Assembly: GCA_017476305.1 (NCBI GenBank)
Contig: JAFVAA010000519.1
Coordinates: 1 to 6,035 of the forward strand
Direction of reading: 5' to 3'
Origin: Lachnospiraceae bacterium
GTDB taxonomy: Bacteria > Bacillota > Clostridia > Lachnospirales > Lachnospiraceae
Length of the DNA: 6,035 nt
Below the pieces are notes generated by a model that saw only the letters and a program-made list of their open reading frames with translations, ran no database searches and was not told the origin of the DNA. Made by a program: the position numbers and the translations under genes. The number at the start of each line of letters is the position of its first letter. Within the stretch, counting starts at the first letter, position 1. Shown here one piece after another: positions 1 to 6,035 of this stretch.

Positions 1-1
1 A

Positions 2-1783
2 AAAAAGTATCTGGAGGACAGGGGAAGGGTAGAAGTACCGGATGCGGTAAATATCATCCGCTCGCTGATAGGTGCTGTAAAGAAAATTCATGCAGAGGGA
101 ATTGTTCACAGAGATATCAGTCCGGATAATATTTTTATCTCCGGGGATGTTTCCATGAAAATTTTCGATTTTGGTTCAGCTTATTTTATGGAAGATACGG
201 GAGATATTCAAGTAGATATTATCGTAAAGGATGGATACTCTGCGCCGGAGCTCTATGGGAAAAGCAGCAGGCAGGGCTATGCTTCGGATGTTTATTCCGT
301 GGGAGCGATTCTGTATCAGCTCATTACGGGAGAAAAACCTCCTGCTGCGTCAAAGCGGGAGGTGCAGGATGAAATGCAGTCCCCGCTCGCTTTAGGAATC
401 GAGATTGAGCCAAATTTAGACCGGGCGATCATGGAAGCGATGGCAGTTTCGCCGGAGCTTCGTATACCGAGTATCGCACAGCTTGAAGATTCTCTGGAGC
501 ATAAACGGATGGCAGAGTATCCGGAGAATAAAGCGAAGAAAAGAAAAAATGCCAAAATATGGAAAATTGGCCTGGCAGCAGCAGGCGTTATGGTAGCCGG
601 TGTGGCTGTAGTTTTGGGGATTACTCTTTTTAAGCCATCCAATCCCATGTTCCAGAATTCGATTGAGAAAGGTACGAAAATCACGATATGGGTGGATGAT
701 GAGGAAACGAAAGAGGATCTGGAAAGGATTGTGGAGAAAGGAACAGCGTCCTCCGGTGTGGGTGGAGAGTTTACCAACATGGGGGAAGGAACCGATGAAA
801 AGACGAAAAAAGTGGTGACAGATAATCAAAATGTCTCCGGGGTTCAGGTGGAGGTAAAGGAAAATCTCCCGGAGGAATTAGAAAAGGTAAAAAATACAGA
901 GAATATGCCGGATATGTTCATCAGTGACCAGGTAGAGCTGTCCGGGTATGATACGGTGGATCTTCGGGAAACGGTTTATGCAGCACTGGATCAGGAGAAA
1001 TATTATTTTCTTTCTGAAGAGCTTTATGAAGAATTTTTCCCGGAGGCTGATCGTATGCCGACCAGGCTAGATACGCTTCTTTACTATGCATATGATGTAG
1101 AAAATTCCGAAAAAGAGGCACATAAAAGCCATTATATGAGTGCCGGTGGAGAACAGACGGAAATCATTGACGCAGAAGAACTGCTTGCAGACAAAGAAGA
1201 GGTTTTTTCGGTCAGGCAGCCGTATCAGAATTACCTGACACTTCTCTTCCGCCCGCTTAACTATGCGAAGGACGGGATCGTGACAAAGGATGCTTCGTTT
1301 GCCGAAATCTCCAAACAGCTCTATGAGGAAAAGGAGAAAGTGGCAAAGAGCGATTTCCCGGGCCCTATGGGAACCTATGGAAAAGGTATGGTTGCGGGAA
1401 TGGGAGAAAGAGCCCGGATTCCGGGATATAATGATATCGATGAGAATAATCATTCCAGAATGCGGGATGTGGGAATCTTTTTACTGAGCCATGGAAAAAA
1501 ATTTCAGATGAGATATACCAATTGCTATAGCATTTCAGCGAGTGCAGGGGAGTCCGAGCGTTTAGCCTGTGAGCGTCTTTTGTGGACGATTCTCGGTAAA
1601 GCGGCACAGACCAATTATGGTGCAGAGGGGGATTCGACGACGGAAATGCCGATTCGTAAAGAGGCTGCAGAAAATTACTTCGAGTATAGCGGAGTACCAA
1701 AGGTAGTGATGGAGCAGTTAAAAAACGAGGAGAACTGGTATCTTTTAGGAGATTATATATTAATAAAGGAAACGAACAGTTAA
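2..1783 (+). CDS. Transmembrane Ser/Thr protein kinase with solute-binding-protein-like ectodomain (5' partial)
   Basis: The reading frame is open from base 2 to a TAA at 1781-1783, giving 593 visible residues (numbered from base 2). The ATG at 155 is internal, because the catalytic loop lies upstream of it. Seen: HRDISPDN at 36-43 with catalytic Asp38 and Asn43, DFG at 56-58, a SAPEL version of the APE motif, the terminal kinase Arg near 154, a basic stretch at about 172-186 and a hydrophobic helix at about 189-210. The N-lobe lies outside the window. By alignment with the third gene about 150 residues are missing, probably including a zinc ribbon. Residues 226-593 look like a family 1 extracellular solute-binding protein: an opening ITIWV strand, MPDMFIS, RMPTRLDTLLYYAYD, and near the end MPIRKEAAENY. 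There is no lipobox, so the membrane helix would be the anchor. Inferred role: a kinase that phosphorylates cytoplasmic proteins in response to an extracellular solute of unknown identity. The kinase call is firm; the ectodomain call is moderate. Confidence 0.9.
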   Translation, partial: KKYLEDRGRVEVPDAVNIIRSLIGAVKKIHAEGIVHRDISPDNIFISGDVSMKIFDFGSAYFMEDTGDIQVDIIVKDGYSAPELYGKSSRQGYASDVYSVGAILYQLITGEKPPAASKREVQDEMQSPLALGIEIEPNLDRAIMEAMAVSPELRIPSIAQLEDSLEHKRMAEYPENKAKKRKNAKIWKIGLAAAGVMVAGVAVVLGITLFKPSNPMFQNSIEKGTKITIWVDDEETKEDLERIVEKGTASSGVGGEFTNMGEGTDEKTKKVVTDNQNVSGVQVEVKENLPEELEKVKNTENMPDMFISDQVELSGYDTVDLRETVYAALDQEKYYFLSEELYEEFFPEADRMPTRLDTLLYYAYDVENSEKEAHKSHYMSAGGEQTEIIDAEELLADKEEVFSVRQPYQNYLTLLFRPLNYAKDGIVTKDASFAEISKQLYEEKEKVAKSDFPGPMGTYGKGMVAGMGERARIPGYNDIDENNHSRMRDVGIFLLSHGKKFQMRYTNCYSISASAGESERLACERLLWTILGKAAQTNYGAEGDSTTEMPIRKEAAENYFEYSGVPKVVMEQLKNEENWYLLGDYILIKETNS

Positions 1784-1853
1784 GTGTTCGATCCTGTCTG
1801 AAGTTTTGAGGATAGAAGCCGGATAACAGCAAAGTTGGAAAGAGAGTGTGTTT
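1784..1853 (+). other. Intergenic gap between first and second kinase genes
   Basis: This 70-base gap has no convincing -35/-10 pair and no terminator-like hairpin followed by a T run. The only inverted repeat noticed is a weak 5-bp stem (ATCCT at 1791-1795, AGGAT at 1809-1813) with a 13-base loop. Read-through from the first gene into the second is therefore likely, although an internal promoter cannot be excluded by eye. Confidence 0.5.
1837..1846 (+). promoter_or_regulatory. Ribosome binding site of the pseudokinase gene
   Basis: The purine run GGAAAGAGAG ends 7 bases before the ATG at 1854, a normal spacing. A GTG at 1848, two codons upstream in the same frame, would sit one base from the end of this run. 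The ATG start also gives an N-terminus (MKLCMGC) that matches the third kinase (MRLCYTC) residue for residue in cysteine placement. ATG 1854 is therefore preferred. Confidence 0.65.
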
Positions 1854-4091
1854 ATGAAGCTTTGTATGGGTTGTATGAATGAAATCGATGATCAGGAAAC
1901 GAAGTGTCCGGTCTGTGGCTTTCTGGAGGAAAAGCAGACCGAATCGCCGTTTCTTTCCCCTGGGACCATTTTAGAGGGAAAGTACATAGTGGGCAGGGCG
2001 CTCAGGTATCATGGCTATACTGTGACCTATATCGGTATGGATGCAGAGAGGAGCTGTAAAGTATGGATTCATGAATACCTGCCAATTGATTTTTCCACAC
2101 GTTCCTATGGGGAAAACAGAGTAACGATTTATTCCGGAGATGCGCTTGCCCGGTTTGGCGAGGGACTTGTATTTTTTCTGAATGAAGCAGCGGGCCTGGA
2201 AAGGTTCGGAAAGCTTCCGGGAGTGGCAGAGGTCTATGCGTGTATTGCAGAAAATGATACAGGGTATGTAATAACAGAATATCTGGAGGGACAGACGTTA
2301 AAGGAGCAGCTTGAGGAAGGAGCGCATTTTTCCGTGGAGGTGGCGGCAGATCATATAAAAAATCTGCTCTCCGGTCTCTCAGTGCTTCACGAGCATGGAA
2401 TTCTTCATAGTAATATTGCACCAGATACGATTTTTATGACTACAGAGGGGGAAGCCAGGCTGATCGATTTTGGGACTGCCAGGTATGTGACCTCAGAAAA
2501 TACAAAAAATTTATCTGCTCTGTATAAGAAGGGGTATACGCCGGAGGAGCAGTACCGGAGGATAGGAGAGCGCAATCCTTCCTCTGATGTATATGCATTG
2601 GCGGCTGTGATGTACCGGATGATTACTGGTCGTGTACCGGAGGAATCCGTAGACAGGGCATTGAAGGATGAACTAAAGGCTCCTTCTGAGCTTGGTGTGG
2701 AAATTTTCTCTGCTTCGGTCGAAAATGCATTGATGAATGCGCTAAATGTTCATCAGGAGGACCGCACGGAGAATGCCGGAAAATTTTTACAGGAATTAAC
2801 GGCTTTTGATACGAAAAAAAGACTGGTAAAGCAGGAAACAGAAAAGGAAAAAAAGAGATGGCCCTGGGCTCTGGCAGCAGGTGCTTTTGTGGTAATGCTT
2901 GGTCTGCTCGCATTCTTTTTCGTACGCTTCTTTGGTTCGAAGGAATCCATCGACCAGGCAGCCACAGTAGACACATCGGCAAAGATGCCGGATCTGACCA
3001 GGTTTGCCTCTGTCGAGGAGGCAGAGGAGGCAGCCCGAAAGAAAGGAATCCTCTTAAAAGCAGATATTATTTTCAATCAGGAGGAAGCGGGAGAACGGAT
3101 CGCAGATCAGACGGTCAGTGCGGGAATTGCGTTAAATACGGTGGATGCAGGGCTGGGAAAGGATGGCAGGGTAGAAGTGGGCTGTACCGTTCTGACATCG
3201 AAACGGGCGAAATATGAAGTCGTAAAAGACTGGGTGGCTTCACAGTATCTTTTTGATGAGGAGAGAAAAAAAGAGATCCTGGTTCTGGAGGTAAAGGAGG
3301 AGCCAAAATCAAAACCCTTTGGAGCGGTTTATGAAATCGAATTAAAGGATGGAAAAAAAATAAAAGCAGAGGAACTTTTTTTAGAAGAGAATGGCGAAAA
3401 AATACTGAAATTTGACGATATAAAAAATATTTGGCAATACACAGGAGATATATATTGGATAAAATCCATGAAGAACTATGTGGGAAAGTATGTACAGGAT
3501 GTTTCCTTCCAGGTGAACACCTATTCCTCTGATGGAAGGAAAACGGTTAGAGAACATAACAGTAAGGAAAAACTGCCTGTCATGGAAGAATTTTATTCTC
3601 TTTCGGAGCATTATGGAAGTGGCTACATTGTTTCGCAGATGTTAGAAAAGGGGAAGAAATACCGTTCCGATAAGATGCCGGGTGCACTCTTTAAGGTGGT
3701 CAAGGAGTCTGTTTCCTATAAAAAGTCGGACGCAAAGGACTTACTGACTAAATTGAATAAAGTTCAAGGTGTCAAAGTGGTCGAAAAGGGAGCGGGAGAG
3801 ATGGTCCGCGATATAAAAATCCGACATAAAAAGGCACTTGCTGTCAAAGCGAAGGATTATCTTTTTAAGACGGGGGACACGATTATCGTTACCCTGGAGC
3901 CTGCGCCGACACCATCCCCGACGCCGGTTCCCACGAGGAAGGCGGTATCAAAACCGAAAGTGACGCCAAAAACGACGCCGAAGCCGACGCCGGGGAGGAC
4001 ACCGAAACCGACGCCGGGGAAGACACCAAAGCCGACGCCAGGATTGAGAGAGGATGAGTTCGAAGGCAGTCCCGGCAAAAAGGGAAGATGA
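1854..4091 (+). CDS. Transmembrane Ser/Thr pseudokinase with N-terminal zinc ribbon and PASTA-like ectodomain
   Basis: The gene is complete, encodes 745 residues and ends at TGA 4089-4091. Domains in order: a four-Cys zinc ribbon (Cys4, Cys7, Cys18, Cys21), a protein-kinase fold at about 37-320, a charged linker, a membrane helix at about 338-357 (Trp/Phe rich), an ectodomain at 358-682 and a Pro/Thr-rich tail at 683-730 with a short charged end. The kinase aligns without gaps to the third gene through the N-lobe, but key sites differ. The glycine loop GSGGFG is RYHGYT (51-56), VAIK is VWIH (Lys to His73), HRD is HSN (Asp to Asn187) and the Mg-binding Asn is Thr192. Glu111 of helix C, DFG (205-207) and GYTPEEQY remain. 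Loss of four independent catalytic features in an unbroken frame indicates a pseudokinase, not a decaying gene. The ectodomain has a PASTA-like unit at about 378-451 and another at 622-682, with unrecognised sequence between. Inferred role: an allosteric partner or scaffold for neighbouring kinases, with its own wall-facing sensor. Residual ATP binding cannot be excluded. Confidence 0.93.
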   Translation: MKLCMGCMNEIDDQETKCPVCGFLEEKQTESPFLSPGTILEGKYIVGRALRYHGYTVTYIGMDAERSCKVWIHEYLPIDFSTRSYGENRVTIYSGDALARFGEGLVFFLNEAAGLERFGKLPGVAEVYACIAENDTGYVITEYLEGQTLKEQLEEGAHFSVEVAADHIKNLLSGLSVLHEHGILHSNIAPDTIFMTTEGEARLIDFGTARYVTSENTKNLSALYKKGYTPEEQYRRIGERNPSSDVYALAAVMYRMITGRVPEESVDRALKDELKAPSELGVEIFSASVENALMNALNVHQEDRTENAGKFLQELTAFDTKKRLVKQETEKEKKRWPWALAAGAFVVMLGLLAFFFVRFFGSKESIDQAATVDTSAKMPDLTRFASVEEAEEAARKKGILLKADIIFNQEEAGERIADQTVSAGIALNTVDAGLGKDGRVEVGCTVLTSKRAKYEVVKDWVASQYLFDEERKKEILVLEVKEEPKSKPFGAVYEIELKDGKKIKAEELFLEENGEKILKFDDIKNIWQYTGDIYWIKSMKNYVGKYVQDVSFQVNTYSSDGRKTVREHNSKEKLPVMEEFYSLSEHYGSGYIVSQMLEKGKKYRSDKMPGALFKVVKESVSYKKSDAKDLLTKLNKVQGVKVVEKGAGEMVRDIKIRHKKALAVKAKDYLFKTGDTIIVTLEPAPTPSPTPVPTRKAVSKPKVTPKTTPKPTPGRTPKPTPGKTPKPTPGLREDEFEGSPGKKGR
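3900..4043 (+). repeat. Pro/Thr-rich tract with 24-base tandem repeat (pseudokinase C-terminus)
   Basis: The tract encodes PTP-type repeats at residues 683-730 of the pseudokinase. From 3963 it becomes a regular 24-base (8-residue) tandem array: TPKTTPKP (3963-3986), TPGRTPKP (3987-4010), TPGKTPKP (4011-4034) and a partial TPG (4035-4043). The last two full units differ at 3 of 24 bases. Extended Pro/Thr stretches outside the membrane commonly span or associate with the cell wall. No LPXTG-type sortase signal follows; the protein ends with a short charged segment. Confidence 0.85.
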
Positions 4092-4126
4092 GTATTTTAC
4101 GGATAAAATGAGATTGGAGTGAGAAA
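4092..4126 (+). other. Short intergenic gap between pseudokinase and third kinase genes
   Basis: There are only 35 bases between the TGA at 4089-4091 and the ATG at 4127, with no hairpin and no promoter that can be recognised. The spacing supports co-transcription. It contains a decoy ATG at 4108 that stops after four codons (MRLE) at 4120-4122. Confidence 0.6.
4116..4123 (+). promoter_or_regulatory. Ribosome binding site of the third kinase gene
   Basis: GGAGTGAG, whose GGAG core (4116-4119) lies 7 bases before ATG 4127, is a reasonable Shine-Dalgarno sequence. It supports ATG 4127 over the upstream ATG at 4108, which is in another frame and leads to an immediate stop. Confidence 0.65.
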
Positions 4127-6035
4127 ATGAGACTTTGTTACACTTGTATGGAAGAAGTCGAGGATGGCTTGGAGAAGTGTCCGCACTGCGGAGCTGATTT
4201 AGGGGATCTTGCGGTAGAACCACAATTTTTACAGCCGGGAACAGAGCTGGAGGGAAAGTTCATCGTAGGAAAACCGATCGGCTCTGGCGGGTTTGGTCAT
4301 ACCTATATTGGCTGGAATACGACACTTCTCGCGAAGGTGGCGATCAAGGAATATTATCCAAGACAGTTCTGCAGACGGGAAGAGGATGGTCTTACGATTT
4401 CCAGCACGGAGGGAGCTGGCGGGGAGCGTTTTAAGAACGGGCTTGACCAATTCCTGGTAGAGGCCAGAAGCGTTGCGGAGCTACAGGACATTAAGGGAGT
4501 CGTAAAAATCTATTCTGTCTTTGAAGCGAACGGAACCGGTTATATTGTCATGGAATATTTAGAGGGAATGGATGTAAAGACCATTTTGAAAAAGAGTGGC
4601 AATAAAAGAGAATATGAGTGGTGCAGACGGGTGATCCTGACTGTTCTCTATACGCTTCGTGAGGTACATGAAAGAGGGGTGCTGCACAGGGATATTGCTC
4701 CGGACAATATTTTTATTACGAAAGAGGGAATCATTAAGCTGATTGATTTTGGTGCGGCGCTACATGCTTCGGAGAGTAATCATACGAGTTCGAAGACGGA
4801 GATTGTCCTAAAGAGCGGTTATGCACCTATTGAGCAGTACAGCAGGAAAACGGAGCAGGGAGCTTACACGGATCTGTATGCGGTAGCGGCACTTTTCTAC
4901 CGGATGCTGACCGGACAGAAACCGGTACCTGCAAATGAAAGACTTCGCAATGAAAAGATACCCACGCCGTCTGAGCTGGGGGCAGAGCTTCCGGAGGACG
5001 CAGAGCTTGGGATCATGGTTTGTCTGAATGTAAAACCGGAGCATCGTCTGCAGAGTGCAGAGGAGTTTATGGAGGTTTTGGGTGGTGCCGATTTTGAGCC
5101 CGTCTATGAACCGGAGTGGATCATGGAGGAGGAGAAGCCAGAGCATACCGGTTTTTTTGCCAAAGTTCCTTTTGCAGCCCGGATTGCTGCACTTGTCGCA
5201 GCACTGTGTCTGGTTGCGATAGGAATAGGAGTTACCGTTTTCGTATCCAGGGACAGGAATCGTAGTGTAGAGAATACCGGCGTGATTGATAAAACAGCAA
5301 AGATGATCCGTTTGGAGGGCAGCTCTTTGGATGATCTGGAGTCCAATTTAGCTGCGTCCGGAATTTCTTTGAAGAAAGAGGATATAAAGATTACTTATGA
5401 ATATGATTCTGAGGCAGCCTCTGAGGAAATCCGCAGTCAGAGCATTGCCCCGGGTTCTGCGATTGGCGATGAACAGCTGGAGTTAGTTGTGACGAGCAGC
5501 AGGCATATGGTGATGGGAAGTGTCCTTGGAAAGTCAAAGTCAGATGCGGAAAGCTACTGTAAGGAGTATGGACTGCAGATCGTCTATGAAAAGGATACTT
5601 ATGATGACGAACAGGTATTTGGCAGAATCGCAAAGCAGGAGCCGGATGCGGGGACTTTGGTAGACCTGTCATCTGTGAATCAGGTAAAGGTAAGTCTTTC
5701 TCTGGGGAAAAAGGAGGACTATCTGATTTCTCTGGCTGGATTTAAAGGTCTTACGGAGAAAGGGGTACAGGACAAAATATACAATACCCTGGTCGGGAGA
5801 TCCAGCTTGAAGGGAGCGGAAAAAGAGCTGAAAAGTCTGGTGGATACACAGATTTTGGTAAAGGAAAAAAGAGAGTTTGATAATTCTGTAGAGGAAGGGA
5901 AGGTCTGTGGGCAATCCCCATCGGAGAAAACGAATAACTACAATATCCGGGAGAAAAAGGTGACGCTTACGATCAGTAAGGGGGCAAAACCGACGCCGAC
6001 ACCGAAACCGACGCCAAAACCGACGCCAAGACCAA
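4127..6035 (+). CDS. Transmembrane Ser/Thr protein kinase with N-terminal zinc ribbon and PASTA-like repeats (3' partial)
   Basis: The frame is open from ATG 4127 to the window end with no stop, giving 636 visible residues. Domains: a zinc ribbon (Cys4, Cys7, Cys18, Cys21); a full Hanks kinase at about 44-320 with glycine loop GSGGFG (52-57), VAIK Lys74, helix-C Glu112, HRDIAPDN (187-194; Asp189, Asn194), DFG (207-209), GYAPIEQY, and the terminal kinase Arg near 307; an acidic juxtamembrane segment; a membrane helix at about 353-373; and an ectodomain with PASTA-like units at about 393-457, 461-527 and 530-619. The second unit is clearest (start of helix with DAE, GRIAKQEPDAGT, then VKVSLSLG). 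A Pro/Thr tract begins at 621. All catalytic residues are present, so it should phosphorylate Ser/Thr. The activation segment between DFG and GYAP is rich in Ser/Thr (SESNHTSSKT), as expected for autophosphorylation. PASTA kinases such as PrkC and Stk1 sense muropeptides or lipid II; a similar cue is inferred here, but the repeats are diverged. The cytoplasmic zinc ribbon is not part of classical PrkC. Confidence 0.93.
   Translation, partial: MRLCYTCMEEVEDGLEKCPHCGADLGDLAVEPQFLQPGTELEGKFIVGKPIGSGGFGHTYIGWNTTLLAKVAIKEYYPRQFCRREEDGLTISSTEGAGGERFKNGLDQFLVEARSVAELQDIKGVVKIYSVFEANGTGYIVMEYLEGMDVKTILKKSGNKREYEWCRRVILTVLYTLREVHERGVLHRDIAPDNIFITKEGIIKLIDFGAALHASESNHTSSKTEIVLKSGYAPIEQYSRKTEQGAYTDLYAVAALFYRMLTGQKPVPANERLRNEKIPTPSELGAELPEDAELGIMVCLNVKPEHRLQSAEEFMEVLGGADFEPVYEPEWIMEEEKPEHTGFFAKVPFAARIAALVAALCLVAIGIGVTVFVSRDRNRSVENTGVIDKTAKMIRLEGSSLDDLESNLAASGISLKKEDIKITYEYDSEAASEEIRSQSIAPGSAIGDEQLELVVTSSRHMVMGSVLGKSKSDAESYCKEYGLQIVYEKDTYDDEQVFGRIAKQEPDAGTLVDLSSVNQVKVSLSLGKKEDYLISLAGFKGLTEKGVQDKIYNTLVGRSSLKGAEKELKSLVDTQILVKEKREFDNSVEEGKVCGQSPSEKTNNYNIREKKVTLTISKGAKPTPTPKPTPKPTPRP
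5987..6035 (+). repeat. Pro/Thr-rich KPTP repeat tract (third kinase, cut by window end)
   Basis: This tract encodes KPTPTPKPTPKPTPRP and runs off the window. The 12-base unit AAACCGACGCCA occurs twice in direct succession (6005-6016 and 6017-6028), with a degenerate copy before it. It sits directly after the last PASTA-like unit, the same position as the tract at 3900-4043 in the preceding gene, and shares the ACGCC and CCGACGCC words with it. Confidence 0.8.

Noticed and set aside
1791..1813. Possible terminator hairpin between the first two genes
   Set aside because: The stem is only 5 bp with a 13-base loop and no T run follows, so it is not a credible intrinsic terminator.
316..1832. 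Several minus-strand open frames (316-780, 416-829, 1067-1453, 1365-1832)
   Set aside because: All lie within, or almost entirely within, the first kinase gene. They have no ribosome site or recognisable domain, and their compositions are Phe/Ser/His/Pro-rich as expected for antisense shadows.
2858..3217. Plus-strand open frame in another phase inside the pseudokinase gene
   Set aside because: It overlaps the membrane helix and PASTA-like coding region of a well-supported gene. Its Gly/Arg/Ser-rich translation has no domain.
3963..4043. CRISPR-like array
   Set aside because: The repeats are directly adjacent with no unique spacers, lie in frame inside a gene and encode a Pro/Thr peptide repeat.
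3857..4078. Minus-strand open frame with a Gly-Val-Phe repeat protein
   Set aside because: It is the reverse complement of the Pro/Thr repeat tract of the pseudokinase gene. The repeats and composition are fully explained by the plus-strand gene.
1854..4091. Pseudogene interpretation of the middle kinase
   Set aside because: The 745-codon frame is unbroken, has a sound ribosome site, and keeps the zinc ribbon, the fold-defining residues, the membrane helix and the ectodomain. Selective loss of catalytic residues fits a functional pseudokinase better.
4041..4091. Sortase anchor after the Pro/Thr tail of the pseudokinase
   Set aside because: No LPXTG-like motif or second hydrophobic helix is present. 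The protein ends in a short charged segment and is already anchored by its internal helix.
4105..4132. Direct repeat AAAATGAGA (4105-4113 and 4124-4132), the first copy giving a four-codon open frame MRLE
   Set aside because: It is short and could arise by chance in A/G-rich sequence. The upstream frame lacks its own good ribosome site. It might be a tiny leader or start-region duplication, but the evidence is too thin.
4808..5914. Minus-strand open frames over the third kinase (4808-5146, 5104-5346, 5391-5672, 5669-5914)
   Set aside because: They are antisense to a continuous kinase reading frame with clear domains. No independent start signals or families were recognised.

Overview
The window is filled by three tandem, same-strand genes for membrane-anchored Hanks-type (eukaryotic-like) Ser/Thr kinases. 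The first is cut at its 5' end, the second is complete and the third is cut at its 3' end. Moderate GC, A/G-rich coding strands, purine-rich ribosome sites and one-pass kinases with PASTA-like ectodomains suggest a Firmicute of the Clostridia, possibly Lachnospiraceae. This placement is inferred from style; no marker gene is present.

Layout. (1) 2-1783: the C-terminal part of an apparently active kinase (catalytic loop HRDISPDN and DFG intact), then one membrane helix and an extracellular domain of about 370 residues that resembles an ABC-transporter solute-binding protein. (2) 1854-4091: a complete 745-residue protein with an N-terminal four-cysteine zinc ribbon, a kinase fold that has lost the glycine loop, the ATP-binding lysine, the catalytic aspartate and the Mg-binding asparagine (a pseudokinase), a membrane helix, an ectodomain with PASTA-like ends and an unrecognised middle, and a Pro/Thr repeat tail. 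(3) 4127-6035: the same plan (zinc ribbon, kinase, helix, about three PASTA-like repeats, Pro/Thr tail), but with every catalytic motif intact. It is open to the end of the window. Gaps of 70 and 35 bases with no visible terminator suggest one transcription unit.

Working model (inference): this is a receptor-kinase cluster in which related cytoplasmic kinase modules carry different extracellular sensors, one for a small solute and two probably for cell-wall material. The central pseudokinase would act as a partner or regulator of the active kinases. The two most notable points are the intact but catalytically dead central kinase and the direct fusion of a kinase to a solute-binding-protein-like domain. 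No RNA genes, insertion sequences, CRISPR arrays or credible antisense genes were seen.
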